Assembly (NCBI GenBank): GCA_016928815.1 | Contig: JAFGJZ010000174.1 | Location: 1-33,913 of the forward strand | Length of the DNA stretch: 33,913 bases | Origin: Spirochaetota bacterium | GTDB lineage: Bacteria > Spirochaetota > UBA4802 > JAFGJZ01 | Direction: 5' to 3' | Shown here: positions 1 to 8,020 of the stretch, piece after piece | How positions within the stretch are numbered: the stretch's first letter is position 1 | Layout: each line of letters opens with the position of its first letter | The notes under the pieces: generated by a model | What the model was told of the DNA's origin: nothing | Databases searched by the model: none | Seen by the model: only the letters and a program-made list of their open reading frames with translations | Program-made: the position numbers and the translations under genes

Positions 1-6
1 TTAATT

Positions 7-2745
7 ATGCATCATTATCTTGAATACATCGATGAAAAATCCAGCAAGTTCTGGGAAATCACCCTTGATGGTGCCGGATTTACCGTGCATTACGGAAGAA
101 CCGGAACCAATGGACAGATGCAGACCAAGTCCTTTCCGTCAGACGACGAAGCCCGGAAGGAAGCGGAAAAGCTTCTCCGTGAAAAGCTTAAGAAAGGGTA
201 TGTTGAGAAGGACGGGAAGGAACTTCCGGCTGCAGCATCTGCTCAGGGAAAAAGTGAACCGGATCCTGCCGGCAGAAAGAAACCTTCAACTGCATCGATA
301 TTTACCGCAGAACCATTCGCAGTTGAAACTAAAAAAGTGCCGCCGGTATGGAGTGCATTAGGAAATAGATTCTTTAATGTATGCGCATTTTCTCCGGACG
401 GTCTGACGCTCTATGAAGCCGGGCACGACACCATTTCTGTCTGGGATGCGCGAACCGGAGTGCAGACCGGATATTTCAGTTCAGAGAAAGATGTTCACAC
501 TAAAATTATTTATGATATTGCCGTTTCTCCTGATGGAAGGCTGATTGCGACCGGATCAGAAGATAAATCACTGATCATCTGGGATGTTCAGACAGGACAG
601 AGTGTTAAAAAAATCCGGTTTAAGGATTTTGTCGAGTCTGTAGCTTTCAGTTCTGACGGAAATGATATTTATGCAGGGATTAACGACGGTACGTTAAAGA
701 TTGTCGATTCGGTAAAAATGAAAGAAAAACAGTCGATTGGTTTTGAAGAGCTTTCCGCGGTGAAGTTTGTAAAGTTCTTTCCTGACGGCAGGCGTTATGC
801 AGTGCTGGGAATAGATCATTCTGTTACATGGAAAGACGGTAAATCGGCATCGTGGGTCTACATTGTACAGTCGGCTGAAGATCACACCAGGCTGCTGACT
901 GTACATGCTCAGAATGAGGATGAGGAAATCAGATCATTTGCGCTGAGTCCTGACGGAAAAACAGCTGCAATAGGGATTTTCAGCAGAAGCTTCAGACTTA
1001 TCGATGCTGAAACCGGGAAGGAGATTTTTAGTCCTGAACATGGCGGGGATGGATCTGTTGGAATATCGTTTGCTCCTGACAGCAATACATATGCTACAAT
1101 AAGTCAGTTAAGGCTTGTTGAAATCTGGAAAAAAGGTGTTTCAAAAGCCGTTCAGGAGTTTAAGGTTTTTGATTTTTCCGGTGATGTCCGTTTTCTGAAA
1201 GACGGATCGCTCATGATTACGACCATGCATCACAGAACAGTGTACGATGCAGGATTAAACCCGGTCGTGCGCTATGAACCGCTTGCCTTAAGCGGAATCT
1301 CGGCGGTAGAGTATGGAGGTACTCTTATCGTTTGTCATTCTGATGGAAAAATACGCCGCTGGAACAGTGAGACCGGTGAGCTTTTACCGCTAAATGAAAT
1401 AAATGCTTCCGGAAAACCCTATTTCTCACATGACGGTTCAAAGTGTATATTCATTGAAGGAGAAAATCCGGTTATTACCGGGATAATGACAGATGAAAGG
1501 ATGGAAGTACCCGGGTCTTTCGGCGAACTTACTGCAGCGGCTTTTTCCCGTAACGGGAAGTACATTGCATTTGCTGACGCAGACTGCACTGTAACGATTC
1601 TGGAAACCGGAGGTTTCAGTACTGTTTCCTCCTTTTCTGTGAAACCGAAGGACAGGGGAAGAAGGGTGACAACTCTGTGTTTCTCTACTGACGGTGAATC
1701 GGTTTTCGCTGACGGATTCTATAAGATGACATGGTATGACTGCAGTACCGGAAAGGAAACAATCGGAGGATTCACCGATACTTTGGCCGCTCTTGCAGTT
1801 TCAAAAAAATATACAGTTACCGGAAATTCAGAAGGCAGTGTCAGTCTGTGGCAGACCTGCGGTAAAGACGCAATCAGGGACTTTAAAAAGTATGACGGCG
1901 GAATTGAATTCGTTGCTCTTTCAGGCGATGAAAAACTTTTCTACTGTTTTTATAAAACAGGACTTGTCCGTGCAATCAGCACTGCGAAGAAGAACGAGCT
2001 TTTTTCTTTTGCCTTCTACGCTGACGGAGAATGGCTGTCTGTTGATAACGAAGGGCGCTTCAGGGCGTCAGCCGGCGGTACAAGACATCTTGAGGTTTCC
2101 AGCGCAGTCGATTACATGGATTTTTATGCAGGTAATGAATCTGCGTCGGCAGAGACCGGGACAGAAACCGTAAAGTCAGATATGGATGTCAATCTGCACT
2201 ATGCAATACTTAACGCAATGAAGGATTTCACATTCGATAGGGATGAGTTCCATAAAAGGAAACTCGGTCCGGACTATCAGGAAGACCATGACTGTGAGTA
2301 TGATACCTGTCCGGTAATTGAGGAATATCTGCAGTCGCTTGATCTTTCCGCATATCATCCGGAAACTGTAACCGGAATTGACTGGAGCGGAGGCTGCTTC
2401 ATTCAGCATCAGATCTGGCTTTACTGGGACGGGGAGTGTGAGACATTTCACATCGAATCACTGGCGGGAATCGGAATATGCAATAATCTAAAAGATCTCA
2501 ACATCGGTCTTTCACTGATAACCGATCTTGAACCGCTCACATCGCTCAAACATCTTAAGTCGCTGACACTTGAGCAGTCACCCGAATGTGATCCGGTGAT
2601 TTCACTCGAACCGCTGCTCAGAATTACGTCTCTCCGGGAAGTATCGCTCGGAACCATCATGGTTGAAGACGCTGATCAGAGCAATGAGGTAATAGAACAG
2701 CTTGTCAGCCGCGGAGTGAAGGTCGAAGCGGATGTACAGGGATGA
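7..2745 (+). CDS. WGR-domain protein with WD40 propellers and leucine-rich C-terminal domain
   Basis: 912 residues. Residues 1-67 read as a WGR domain (Pfam PF05406 type) with the core YGRTGTNG and a closing KKGYVEK. WGR domains occur in PARPs and MolR-like proteins and often bind nucleic acid. From about residue 118 to 668 there are roughly twelve WD40-like blades (repeated SPDG-type turns and WD or equivalent ends), enough for two propellers. Next comes a DGEWLSVDNEGRF segment typical of the ends of bacterial WD40 proteins. Residues about 720-912 contain an HQIWLYWDGE stretch and leucine-rich strands, resembling the DUF6892 type; that match is from memory. No signal peptide, so probably cytoplasmic. 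The ATG is six bases from the window edge, so its Shine-Dalgarno is not visible, but the same MHHYLEY start recurs in the next gene. Domain calls are confident; cellular role unknown. Confidence 0.85.
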   Translation: MHHYLEYIDEKSSKFWEITLDGAGFTVHYGRTGTNGQMQTKSFPSDDEARKEAEKLLREKLKKGYVEKDGKELPAAASAQGKSEPDPAGRKKPSTASIFTAEPFAVETKKVPPVWSALGNRFFNVCAFSPDGLTLYEAGHDTISVWDARTGVQTGYFSSEKDVHTKIIYDIAVSPDGRLIATGSEDKSLIIWDVQTGQSVKKIRFKDFVESVAFSSDGNDIYAGINDGTLKIVDSVKMKEKQSIGFEELSAVKFVKFFPDGRRYAVLGIDHSVTWKDGKSASWVYIVQSAEDHTRLLTVHAQNEDEEIRSFALSPDGKTAAIGIFSRSFRLIDAETGKEIFSPEHGGDGSVGISFAPDSNTYATISQLRLVEIWKKGVSKAVQEFKVFDFSGDVRFLKDGSLMITTMHHRTVYDAGLNPVVRYEPLALSGISAVEYGGTLIVCHSDGKIRRWNSETGELLPLNEINASGKPYFSHDGSKCIFIEGENPVITGIMTDERMEVPGSFGELTAAAFSRNGKYIAFADADCTVTILETGGFSTVSSFSVKPKDRGRRVTTLCFSTDGESVFADGFYKMTWYDCSTGKETIGGFTDTLAALAVSKKYTVTGNSEGSVSLWQTCGKDAIRDFKKYDGGIEFVALSGDEKLFYCFYKTGLVRAISTAKKNELFSFAFYADGEWLSVDNEGRFRASAGGTRHLEVSSAVDYMDFYAGNESASAETGTETVKSDMDVNLHYAILNAMKDFTFDRDEFHKRKLGPDYQEDHDCEYDTCPVIEEYLQSLDLSAYHPETVTGIDWSGGCFIQHQIWLYWDGECETFHIESLAGIGICNNLKDLNIGLSLITDLEPLTSLKHLKSLTLEQSPECDPVISLEPLLRITSLREVSLGTIMVEDADQSNEVIEQLVSRGVKVEADVQG

Positions 2746-2895
2746 TTTGAGTCCGGTGAGGATTTTATATAGCCGGTTGTATGATCTTTTATGTTATGTA
2801 ATTTATACTGATAAAGAAAATCGTTTGAGTAATTTAATAAATTTTTAGAAGTTAAATACAATTTTTTTAGGATTAGTGTATAGGAGACCATCAAT

Positions 2896-5229
2896 ATGCA
2901 TCATTATCTTGAATACAAGGACAATAAATCCGGCAAGTTCTGGGAAATCCTACAGATCGGCAGCATCATCTTTTTCAGGTTCGGTAAAACTGGTGCCGAA
3001 GGCCAGACTCAAACAAAGGATTTTGAAACTGAAGAAATGGCCGGAAAGGAAGCCGTTAAACTTCTGAATGAAAAACTCAAGAAAGGGTATATTGAGAAAA
3101 GTTCAGGGAAAGAACAACTCAGTATAAAAGCAGTTAACGGACTGACTCCGGAAAAAATTCTGAAAAAAGCGGTTGAATTACTCCAAAATGGAACCGACAA
3201 GGATTTTAATCTGGTATTAAAACTGGTTGATGAAGTTTTAATGTTTACTGATAAGGAAAATAATGCCTTTGCAATAAAAGCCTTTACTTTACATCAATTG
3301 AAACGATATCAGGAGGCAGTTGACAGCTACCGCATATATTTTGAAAAGGAAGAGGGAAGTGCCCGCAGATGGACTCAATTCGGAAGCTGCTGCATGGATA
3401 TGGGAAATATAGATGAAGCGAAAAAGTGTTTTGAAAAAGCTGTGGAGAAAGATCCGGAGTTTAGTGATGCATGGCTGGAATTAGGTAATGTGTGGAAAAG
3501 TGAAAATGATATTCCTAAAGCTATGGAATGTACCATTCAATGTCTGAAAGCCGAACCTACAGAAGAGGGCTATTACAATCTTGCATGCTACCAATCTCTT
3601 TTGGGCAATACAATAGAATCAATCAGGGCATTACGTCATGCGGCCTTTATTTTTGACAGGAAATGGCTTAATGAGGCTGCTAAAGATCCCGATTTTGACC
3701 CTGTCCGTAATGAGAAGCTCTTCGGTGACCTTCTGAATGGAAAATGGATCGACCTTCCTGAGGCTGATGTATCTAATCAGCTAATGGTGAACCTGACAAA
3801 ATCAAGTAACAAGTATGAAATCATTTCGGCTATAAAGAATGGCGCGGATCCTTTTGAGAAGGATTCTAACGGTAACTGGTATCAGAATAAAGAAGGGATT
3901 TCCGTGCTGGAAGCCGCCGTTTATGACGGAAACGAACAAATCGTGCAATTGCTGCTGGAAAACGGCATGCCTGCGGATATTATAAACGGGGAAGGCAGGA
4001 CTCCCCTGATGTATGCTTCCTATTATCCCCGGATCGTCGGTCTGCTGCTGAAATGGGGAGCTGATCCCATGCACCGTGATCAATATGGATGTACTCCGCT
4101 TCATTTTCCCAATAATGCAGAAAGTATCCAGTTGCTCTATGATGCCGGTGGAGATATTAATGCTTTGGATGAGGATGGGAAAACGCCCTTAGCTGAAGCG
4201 GTACGGTATCGCAATCCTGAATCGGTCCGGAAAATACTGGCGCTTGGCGGAGATTCGGCCGTTCAGGTAAAATATCGTGGTTATGTGATTCATATTGCCA
4301 GCTGGGGTAATGACAAAGAGGGATTGCAGATTTTGAAAATGATCATTGATACAAACACCGATCTTCTTGTAAAAGACGATGACGGCAGGACCCCCTATCA
4401 ATTAGCGCTGAAAGAAAATTACAGGAAGGCAGCTGAAATGCTGGCAGAAGCCGGAGGATTTCCGGAGGGTGAAAATCAGCCGAATGTCGGGAACTATCCT
4501 GCCCCAAGACAGTCAAAAGTTGCAGATTTTATGAAGTATTATCATCCTGCTCCAGTCAAACCTGAAACAATGGAGCGTTTGAAAAACGGGAGCTCCATCG
4601 ACCGTATTCTCTATAAGGCGGTTCTGGACAAAAAACCTGCAGCATATATTAAAGAGCTGGCAGATTTTCTGGATGTTGAAATTGCGGACGGATTCATGGA
4701 ATATGTCAAAGCAACGCTGGATTATTCAGTTATTAACAGCCGGCATTTCCGGATAGTCGGGATAACTGAGGCCCATCAGACCATTCAGACATATAAAGAC
4801 GTGCTTAAAGAGGATTTTTTTCCCGGCAAGTATTTTCCGGGAATGACCATCGGAAACACGAATAAAGGGGAACGTATCTTTTTAATGGCTGTTCATACAC
4901 ATTATGGCTTCCGCAACGGATGGGTGATTGCAGGTGAAGAAGATGATCTGGTTGATCAAATGCTTGAATATGCTGAAGGTATGGAAATCTCACCAGGTGA
5001 TGAATATGATGCAAGAAGGGAATTCATGGAATGTGTGTGCAGCTTAATGACTCAGCTCGATATAGCAGACCTGCTATTTCTGGACTGCGCCCTGAGTGAC
5101 AGTAAAGTGCTGAATAAATATGATGCTGTGCGAATGGCTTTTCAGTTTGATGATAAACTGCTGATGGAACAGCAAAACAGATCAAATATAGGGTTTCTGT
5201 CAGAGTATTTGATAGACAAAGAAAATTAA
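2896..5229 (+). CDS. WGR-domain protein with TPR and ankyrin repeats
   Basis: 777 residues. The first ~68 residues are a WGR domain very like that of the preceding gene (same MHHYLEY start, FGKTGAEGQ core, KKGYIEK end). Residues about 85-270 form TPR-like helical pairs (for example NIDEAKKCFEKAVEKDPEFS). Residues about 296-525 are ankyrin repeats with GRTPLMYA, GCTPLHF, GKTPLAEA and GRTPYQLA cores. Residues about 530-777 form a further globular region I do not recognise. No signal peptide or membrane segment, so a cytoplasmic scaffold is likely. The start is supported by AGGAGA about 9 bases upstream. A 150-base gap separates it from the first WGR gene, with no clear terminator, so co-transcription is possible. 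Function is unknown; repeats of this kind usually bind proteins. Confidence 0.87.
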   Translation: MHHYLEYKDNKSGKFWEILQIGSIIFFRFGKTGAEGQTQTKDFETEEMAGKEAVKLLNEKLKKGYIEKSSGKEQLSIKAVNGLTPEKILKKAVELLQNGTDKDFNLVLKLVDEVLMFTDKENNAFAIKAFTLHQLKRYQEAVDSYRIYFEKEEGSARRWTQFGSCCMDMGNIDEAKKCFEKAVEKDPEFSDAWLELGNVWKSENDIPKAMECTIQCLKAEPTEEGYYNLACYQSLLGNTIESIRALRHAAFIFDRKWLNEAAKDPDFDPVRNEKLFGDLLNGKWIDLPEADVSNQLMVNLTKSSNKYEIISAIKNGADPFEKDSNGNWYQNKEGISVLEAAVYDGNEQIVQLLLENGMPADIINGEGRTPLMYASYYPRIVGLLLKWGADPMHRDQYGCTPLHFPNNAESIQLLYDAGGDINALDEDGKTPLAEAVRYRNPESVRKILALGGDSAVQVKYRGYVIHIASWGNDKEGLQILKMIIDTNTDLLVKDDDGRTPYQLALKENYRKAAEMLAEAGGFPEGENQPNVGNYPAPRQSKVADFMKYYHPAPVKPETMERLKNGSSIDRILYKAVLDKKPAAYIKELADFLDVEIADGFMEYVKATLDYSVINSRHFRIVGITEAHQTIQTYKDVLKEDFFPGKYFPGMTIGNTNKGERIFLMAVHTHYGFRNGWVIAGEEDDLVDQMLEYAEGMEISPGDEYDARREFMECVCSLMTQLDIADLLFLDCALSDSKVLNKYDAVRMAFQFDDKLLMEQQNRSNIGFLSEYLIDKEN

Positions 5230-5311
5230 AAGAAAATCCGGGATAATGTGAACGGGTATATTTTGAAATTATTTTAATGTAAATTCTGAACTGAATTAAG
5301 AGGCTAAATTT

Positions 5312-6058
5312 ATGACATCTGAAAATAATGTTGAAAAATTATTTATGAAATCTCTGAAAGGAATTAACATTATTCTTTCCGGAGATACGGTTACGGTTAA
5401 AAAACTGAATTTGAATTTTAATAAATCTAAATTCAGAAAATTCAAATCACGGGCTGATGCAGTCAGGTTTTTTGACGGGATGGTCATTAAACTGCTGAAA
5501 AAAGGCTATGTAGAAAACTCAATTCAAAAAAATCCGAAAGATACAGGAATTACTTCAGCAGATGTTTTAAAGCTTATTGACGAACTTGGACTTCCTCCAA
5601 TTGTAAAAAAGATATTTCTGAATGAAAGTATTCCTCAAGTTGTTGATAAATTCTGTTCCTTCCGTTCTCCATATCCGTTTTTTGATTTAACAAAAAAAGA
5701 ACAGCAGCCATATGGAGACGGTCTTATTTATCCCGTTTTCTGCGGTCCTGATTTTTACCGAATCACCGGTTATGATATTAAAAAGAAAAAATATGTTATT
5801 TTTGACATTGAAGATACAGTAAACCGTGATACGATTAAATTTTACAGCTGGAATCAGATACTTGCAATAGAGTTTTCTAAAATTATAGAAAATGAATTTA
5901 CCAGACCGACACTGAATGATATATCTGAATTATCTGACATTTTTGATTTTAAATACGGCACAGAAATATTTAATGAATTCGAATTAAAAAATTTTTCAGA
6001 CTATGATGAAATAGTAAAATGGCAGGCCGGCCTTGTCAGGAAATTTTCAGGAAAATAA
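5312..6058 (+). CDS. Hypothetical protein with degenerate WGR-like N-terminus
   Basis: 248 residues, not recognised as a whole. The first ~70 residues end in FFDGMVIKLLKKGYVE, which matches the end of the WGR domains in the two genes before it (EKLKKGYVEK and EKLKKGYIEK). The glycine-arginine core is missing, so I read this as a decayed or divergent WGR domain. Residues about 75-248 are mixed alpha/beta, with a middle containing GDGLIYPVFCGPDFYRITGYD. That faintly recalls SMI1/KNR4 (SUKH) immunity-type proteins, but this is weak. AAGAGG lies about 9 bases before the ATG. The gene is more AT-rich than the two upstream genes. Probably cytoplasmic; function unknown. Confidence 0.75.
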   Translation: MTSENNVEKLFMKSLKGINIILSGDTVTVKKLNLNFNKSKFRKFKSRADAVRFFDGMVIKLLKKGYVENSIQKNPKDTGITSADVLKLIDELGLPPIVKKIFLNESIPQVVDKFCSFRSPYPFFDLTKKEQQPYGDGLIYPVFCGPDFYRITGYDIKKKKYVIFDIEDTVNRDTIKFYSWNQILAIEFSKIIENEFTRPTLNDISELSDIFDFKYGTEIFNEFELKNFSDYDEIVKWQAGLVRKFSGK

Positions 6059-6151
6059 AATTATTTTAAAAGTAAATATTAAAGTATTAATTATTTATAA
6101 TAGTAACTTATGGCAGTACATTCTGTGCCGCTTTTAATATACATTTTCTGT

Positions 6152-6179
6152 TTGACAAACATACCACATTTGATATACT
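6152..6179 (+). promoter_or_regulatory. Sigma-70-type extended -10 promoter of the toxin-antitoxin pair
   Basis: A perfect TTGACA (6152-6157) is followed after 16 bases by TATACT (6174-6179), with TG at 6171-6172 forming an extended -10. The expected start of transcription is near 6185-6187, directly at the toxin ATG (6188). Confidence 0.72.
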
Positions 6180-6187
6180 GTTAAATT

Positions 6188-6532
6188 ATGAATTACAGAA
6201 TTGAAATTCTTGATCCGGCTTATGATTTTATTTCTTCAATTGAAACTAAATTCAGAGCAAAAGCATATAGAACTATCGGACTATTGAAAGAATTCGGACC
6301 ATTTCTTAAAGAACCTCATTCTAAATCCATAAAAGGTTATAAAGGATTATTTGAATTGAGGGTTCAGTCCGGTAATAATATTTTAAGATTATTTTATTTT
6401 CATCACAAATCTTCGTTTTATATTATTACTTCAGGTTTTATTAAAAAGAATGATAAAAAGGATAAAAATCAGATAATAAAAGCGATGGAATTTATGAAAA
6501 CATATATGGAGCAAAATAATGAAAACAATTAA
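6188..6532 (+). CDS. HigB/RelE-type toxin (phage Gp49-like family)
   Basis: 114 residues, basic, with the layout of the Gp49-like HigB family (PF05973): an N-terminal strand, two helices, the phrase KSIKGYKGLFELRV, then an ILRLFYF strand and a C-terminal helix. Relatives are ribosome-dependent mRNA interferases neutralised by a cognate HTH antitoxin; that activity is inferred from the family. The toxin comes first and its end overlaps the antitoxin start by 14 bases, the usual higBA order. There is no Shine-Dalgarno before the ATG, and the promoter places the transcript start within about 1-3 bases of it, so the message is probably leaderless. Confidence 0.85.
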   Translation: MNYRIEILDPAYDFISSIETKFRAKAYRTIGLLKEFGPFLKEPHSKSIKGYKGLFELRVQSGNNILRLFYFHHKSSFYIITSGFIKKNDKKDKNQIIKAMEFMKTYMEQNNENN

Positions 6533-6818
6533 ATCACATAGCTTTGATTCTTTACTTGAAAAGGAATTAAAAGATAAAAATTTCAAAGAAGCATATGAAT
6601 CATTAAATGAAGAATTTGCGCTGGCAAAAGATTTAATAAAACTGAGAAAAACTAATCATTTAACACAAAAAGAATTAGCATTAAAAGTTGGAACTTCTCA
6701 ACCGGCAATTGCACGTCTTGAATCAGGGAATTATAAAAATGTGTCACTTGCATTCCTCAGAAAAGTTGCTCTTGCATTAGGAACAACTCCTGAGATTAAA
6801 CTTAAAAAAATTAAGTAG
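6519..6818 (+). CDS. HigA-type antitoxin, XRE-family helix-turn-helix
   Basis: 99 residues. The C-terminal half is an XRE/Cro helix-turn-helix: LTQKELALKVGTSQPAIARLE followed by NVSLAFLRKVALALG. The N-terminal half (about 1-45) is helical and likely wraps the toxin. The gene overlaps the end of the toxin gene by 14 bases and has GGAG (6508-6511) upstream of its ATG, so it has its own ribosome binding site although the toxin does not. By family it neutralises the toxin and represses the shared promoter. No obvious palindromic operator was seen around the promoter. Confidence 0.88.
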   Translation: MKTIKSHSFDSLLEKELKDKNFKEAYESLNEEFALAKDLIKLRKTNHLTQKELALKVGTSQPAIARLESGNYKNVSLAFLRKVALALGTTPEIKLKKIK

Positions 6819-6905
6819 CGATAAAACCGGCTTCAGATTATATTAAACTCATGAAACGTTAATTAGCAAAAAACAAATTCAGTTAATTTTAAATCAGGAG
6901 CAGTT

Positions 6906-7418
6906 ATGGTATTCGAAAAAATGCAGGCAGATCTCCCCACAGCTGAGGAGCTTCAGGAATTTAACCTCAGGTATCAGGGCGGAATTGAACTTACCGGATG
7001 GTTTGCCGAATTGACTTCTGAATTCACTAACCTGGACTTTCTGCAGGGAATTCACAATTCCATGGAAAAGCTTTTCAAATTTAATGATTTCCCTATTTCA
7101 TCCTACAATGGGCCTAGGGCTTTAATATTTGAACTTGGATTCACTTTAGGTGAAATATTCCGCGAAGAACTGGGCTGGTCATGGTATTACAAAGAAGTCT
7201 ATGATGATGAATATATCGGATGGATGATTGTCTCTCCTGATAGAATGCTGGCTCTGGCAGTAGAGATGTTTTTTGACCCGCCGCTCCTATACGGGAAACT
7301 GGAGGAAACCTGTGTTTGTGAATTTTTTCTTAACATAAAAAATGGTCAAATCAAACCGGCAGATGACGGGAAATTTACCGTTTATTATAGTGAAAAAGAT
7401 ATTAAATACTTTGATTAA
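6906..7418 (+). CDS. Hypothetical protein, possibly immunity-type fold
   Basis: 170 residues, acidic and rich in aromatic residues, without signal peptide or membrane segments. I do not recognise it with confidence. The middle (LGFTLGEIFREELGWSWYY, then a WMIVSPDR strand) resembles small alpha/beta proteins of the DUF3806 or contact-dependent immunity type. AGGAGC about 6 bases before the ATG supports the start. It lies 87 bases after the antitoxin gene without a visible terminator and is followed by another small orphan gene. Confidence 0.65.
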   Translation: MVFEKMQADLPTAEELQEFNLRYQGGIELTGWFAELTSEFTNLDFLQGIHNSMEKLFKFNDFPISSYNGPRALIFELGFTLGEIFREELGWSWYYKEVYDDEYIGWMIVSPDRMLALAVEMFFDPPLLYGKLEETCVCEFFLNIKNGQIKPADDGKFTVYYSEKDIKYFD

Positions 7419-7456
7419 AAATTTATATAAATGATGTAATTTTAAAAGGAGATTTT

Positions 7457-7771
7457 ATGAACATCGGGTGTGTTGTTTATGAAAAATATTTCAATACCGG
7501 TGAACTTACAGCTGAATGGACTTTTGATAGCGGAACCGGTATCGTGGAAGGCACAGGACATGCTACAGGGAAACCGGGAAATAATTATGATGGTGATTAT
7601 AAAATAACATATTTTGATACCAACGGGAACAGTGCAGGTGAGTATGATTTAAATATCACCATTGAAAAAAATTCATATATTTTAAAATGGCATCAGAATG
7701 GAACAATGAAGTTTACAGGAATTGCACTTCAGGTTGATTCAAAGCTCATGGGAGGATGGAAACCGGTGTAG
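7457..7771 (+). CDS. Small hypothetical beta-rich protein
   Basis: 104 residues, almost entirely predicted beta strand with many glycines and alternating aromatic residues (GDYKITYFDTNGNSAGEYDL, then a GGWKPV end). The pattern suggests a small barrel or lipocalin-like sheet. There is no signal peptide. AAGGAG about 6 bases before the ATG supports the start. It lies 38 bases after the previous gene and is the last + strand gene before a convergent pair. Function not recognised. Confidence 0.65.
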   Translation: MNIGCVVYEKYFNTGELTAEWTFDSGTGIVEGTGHATGKPGNNYDGDYKITYFDTNGNSAGEYDLNITIEKNSYILKWHQNGTMKFTGIALQVDSKLMGGWKPV

Positions 7772-7787
7772 GGTTAGTCGAAGGTGG

Positions 7788-7828
7788 AAAGTTGAAAGCG
7801 GTAAGTTTGTAAAGTTGATAAAGTTGAT
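7788..7828 (+). repeat. Short direct repeats of AAAGTTGA(T)
   Basis: AAAGTTGA occurs at 7788-7795, and AAAGTTGAT occurs twice in tandem at 7811-7819 and 7820-7828. They lie in the 249-base gap between convergent genes. A TATAAT follows at 7834-7839. Confidence 0.6.
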
Positions 7829-7911
7829 AAACTTATAATGATAGAATTAAATATTTTATGGCAAGTTACCCGGGAATATACTCGGGAATGCGGCTGTATG
7901 ATATAGTACCA

Positions 7912-7938
7912 GCCTGAAAGTTGCTCTTACTTTCAGGC
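7912..7938. terminator. Hairpin between convergent genes
   Basis: GCCTGAAAG (7912-7920) pairs perfectly with CTTTCAGGC (7930-7938) across a short loop. No strong T run follows on either strand, so it may be a weak bidirectional terminator or part of a small transcript. The rest of the gap 7772-8020 holds short repeats and the terminator listed separately. Confidence 0.45.
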
Positions 7939-7985
7939 AATTATTTGACAGCGGCGTCTTAATATCGTATCAGTTGTGAAAACAC

Positions 7986-8014
7986 AAAAAAAAGCCTGTA
8001 TTTCAACAGGCTTT
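7986..8014 (-). terminator. Intrinsic terminator of the rsbW-like/LOG pair
   Basis: On the minus strand AAAGCCTGT pairs with ACAGGCTTT (8006-8014 with 7991-7999) around a 6-base loop, followed by a run of eight T (7993-7986). It begins 7 bases after the stop codon of the LOG-family gene. Textbook rho-independent form. Confidence 0.85.
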
Positions 8015-8020
8015 GCAGTC

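Noticed and set aside
1736..2173. 145-codon + strand frame inside the WD40 gene
   Set aside because: It lies wholly within a well-supported reading frame with WD40 repeats, has no ribosome binding site and reads as a low-complexity shadow.
6112..6129. GGCA/TGCC hairpin before the toxin promoter as a terminator of the third WGR gene
   Set aside because: Only four base pairs with a ten-base loop; too weak to call.
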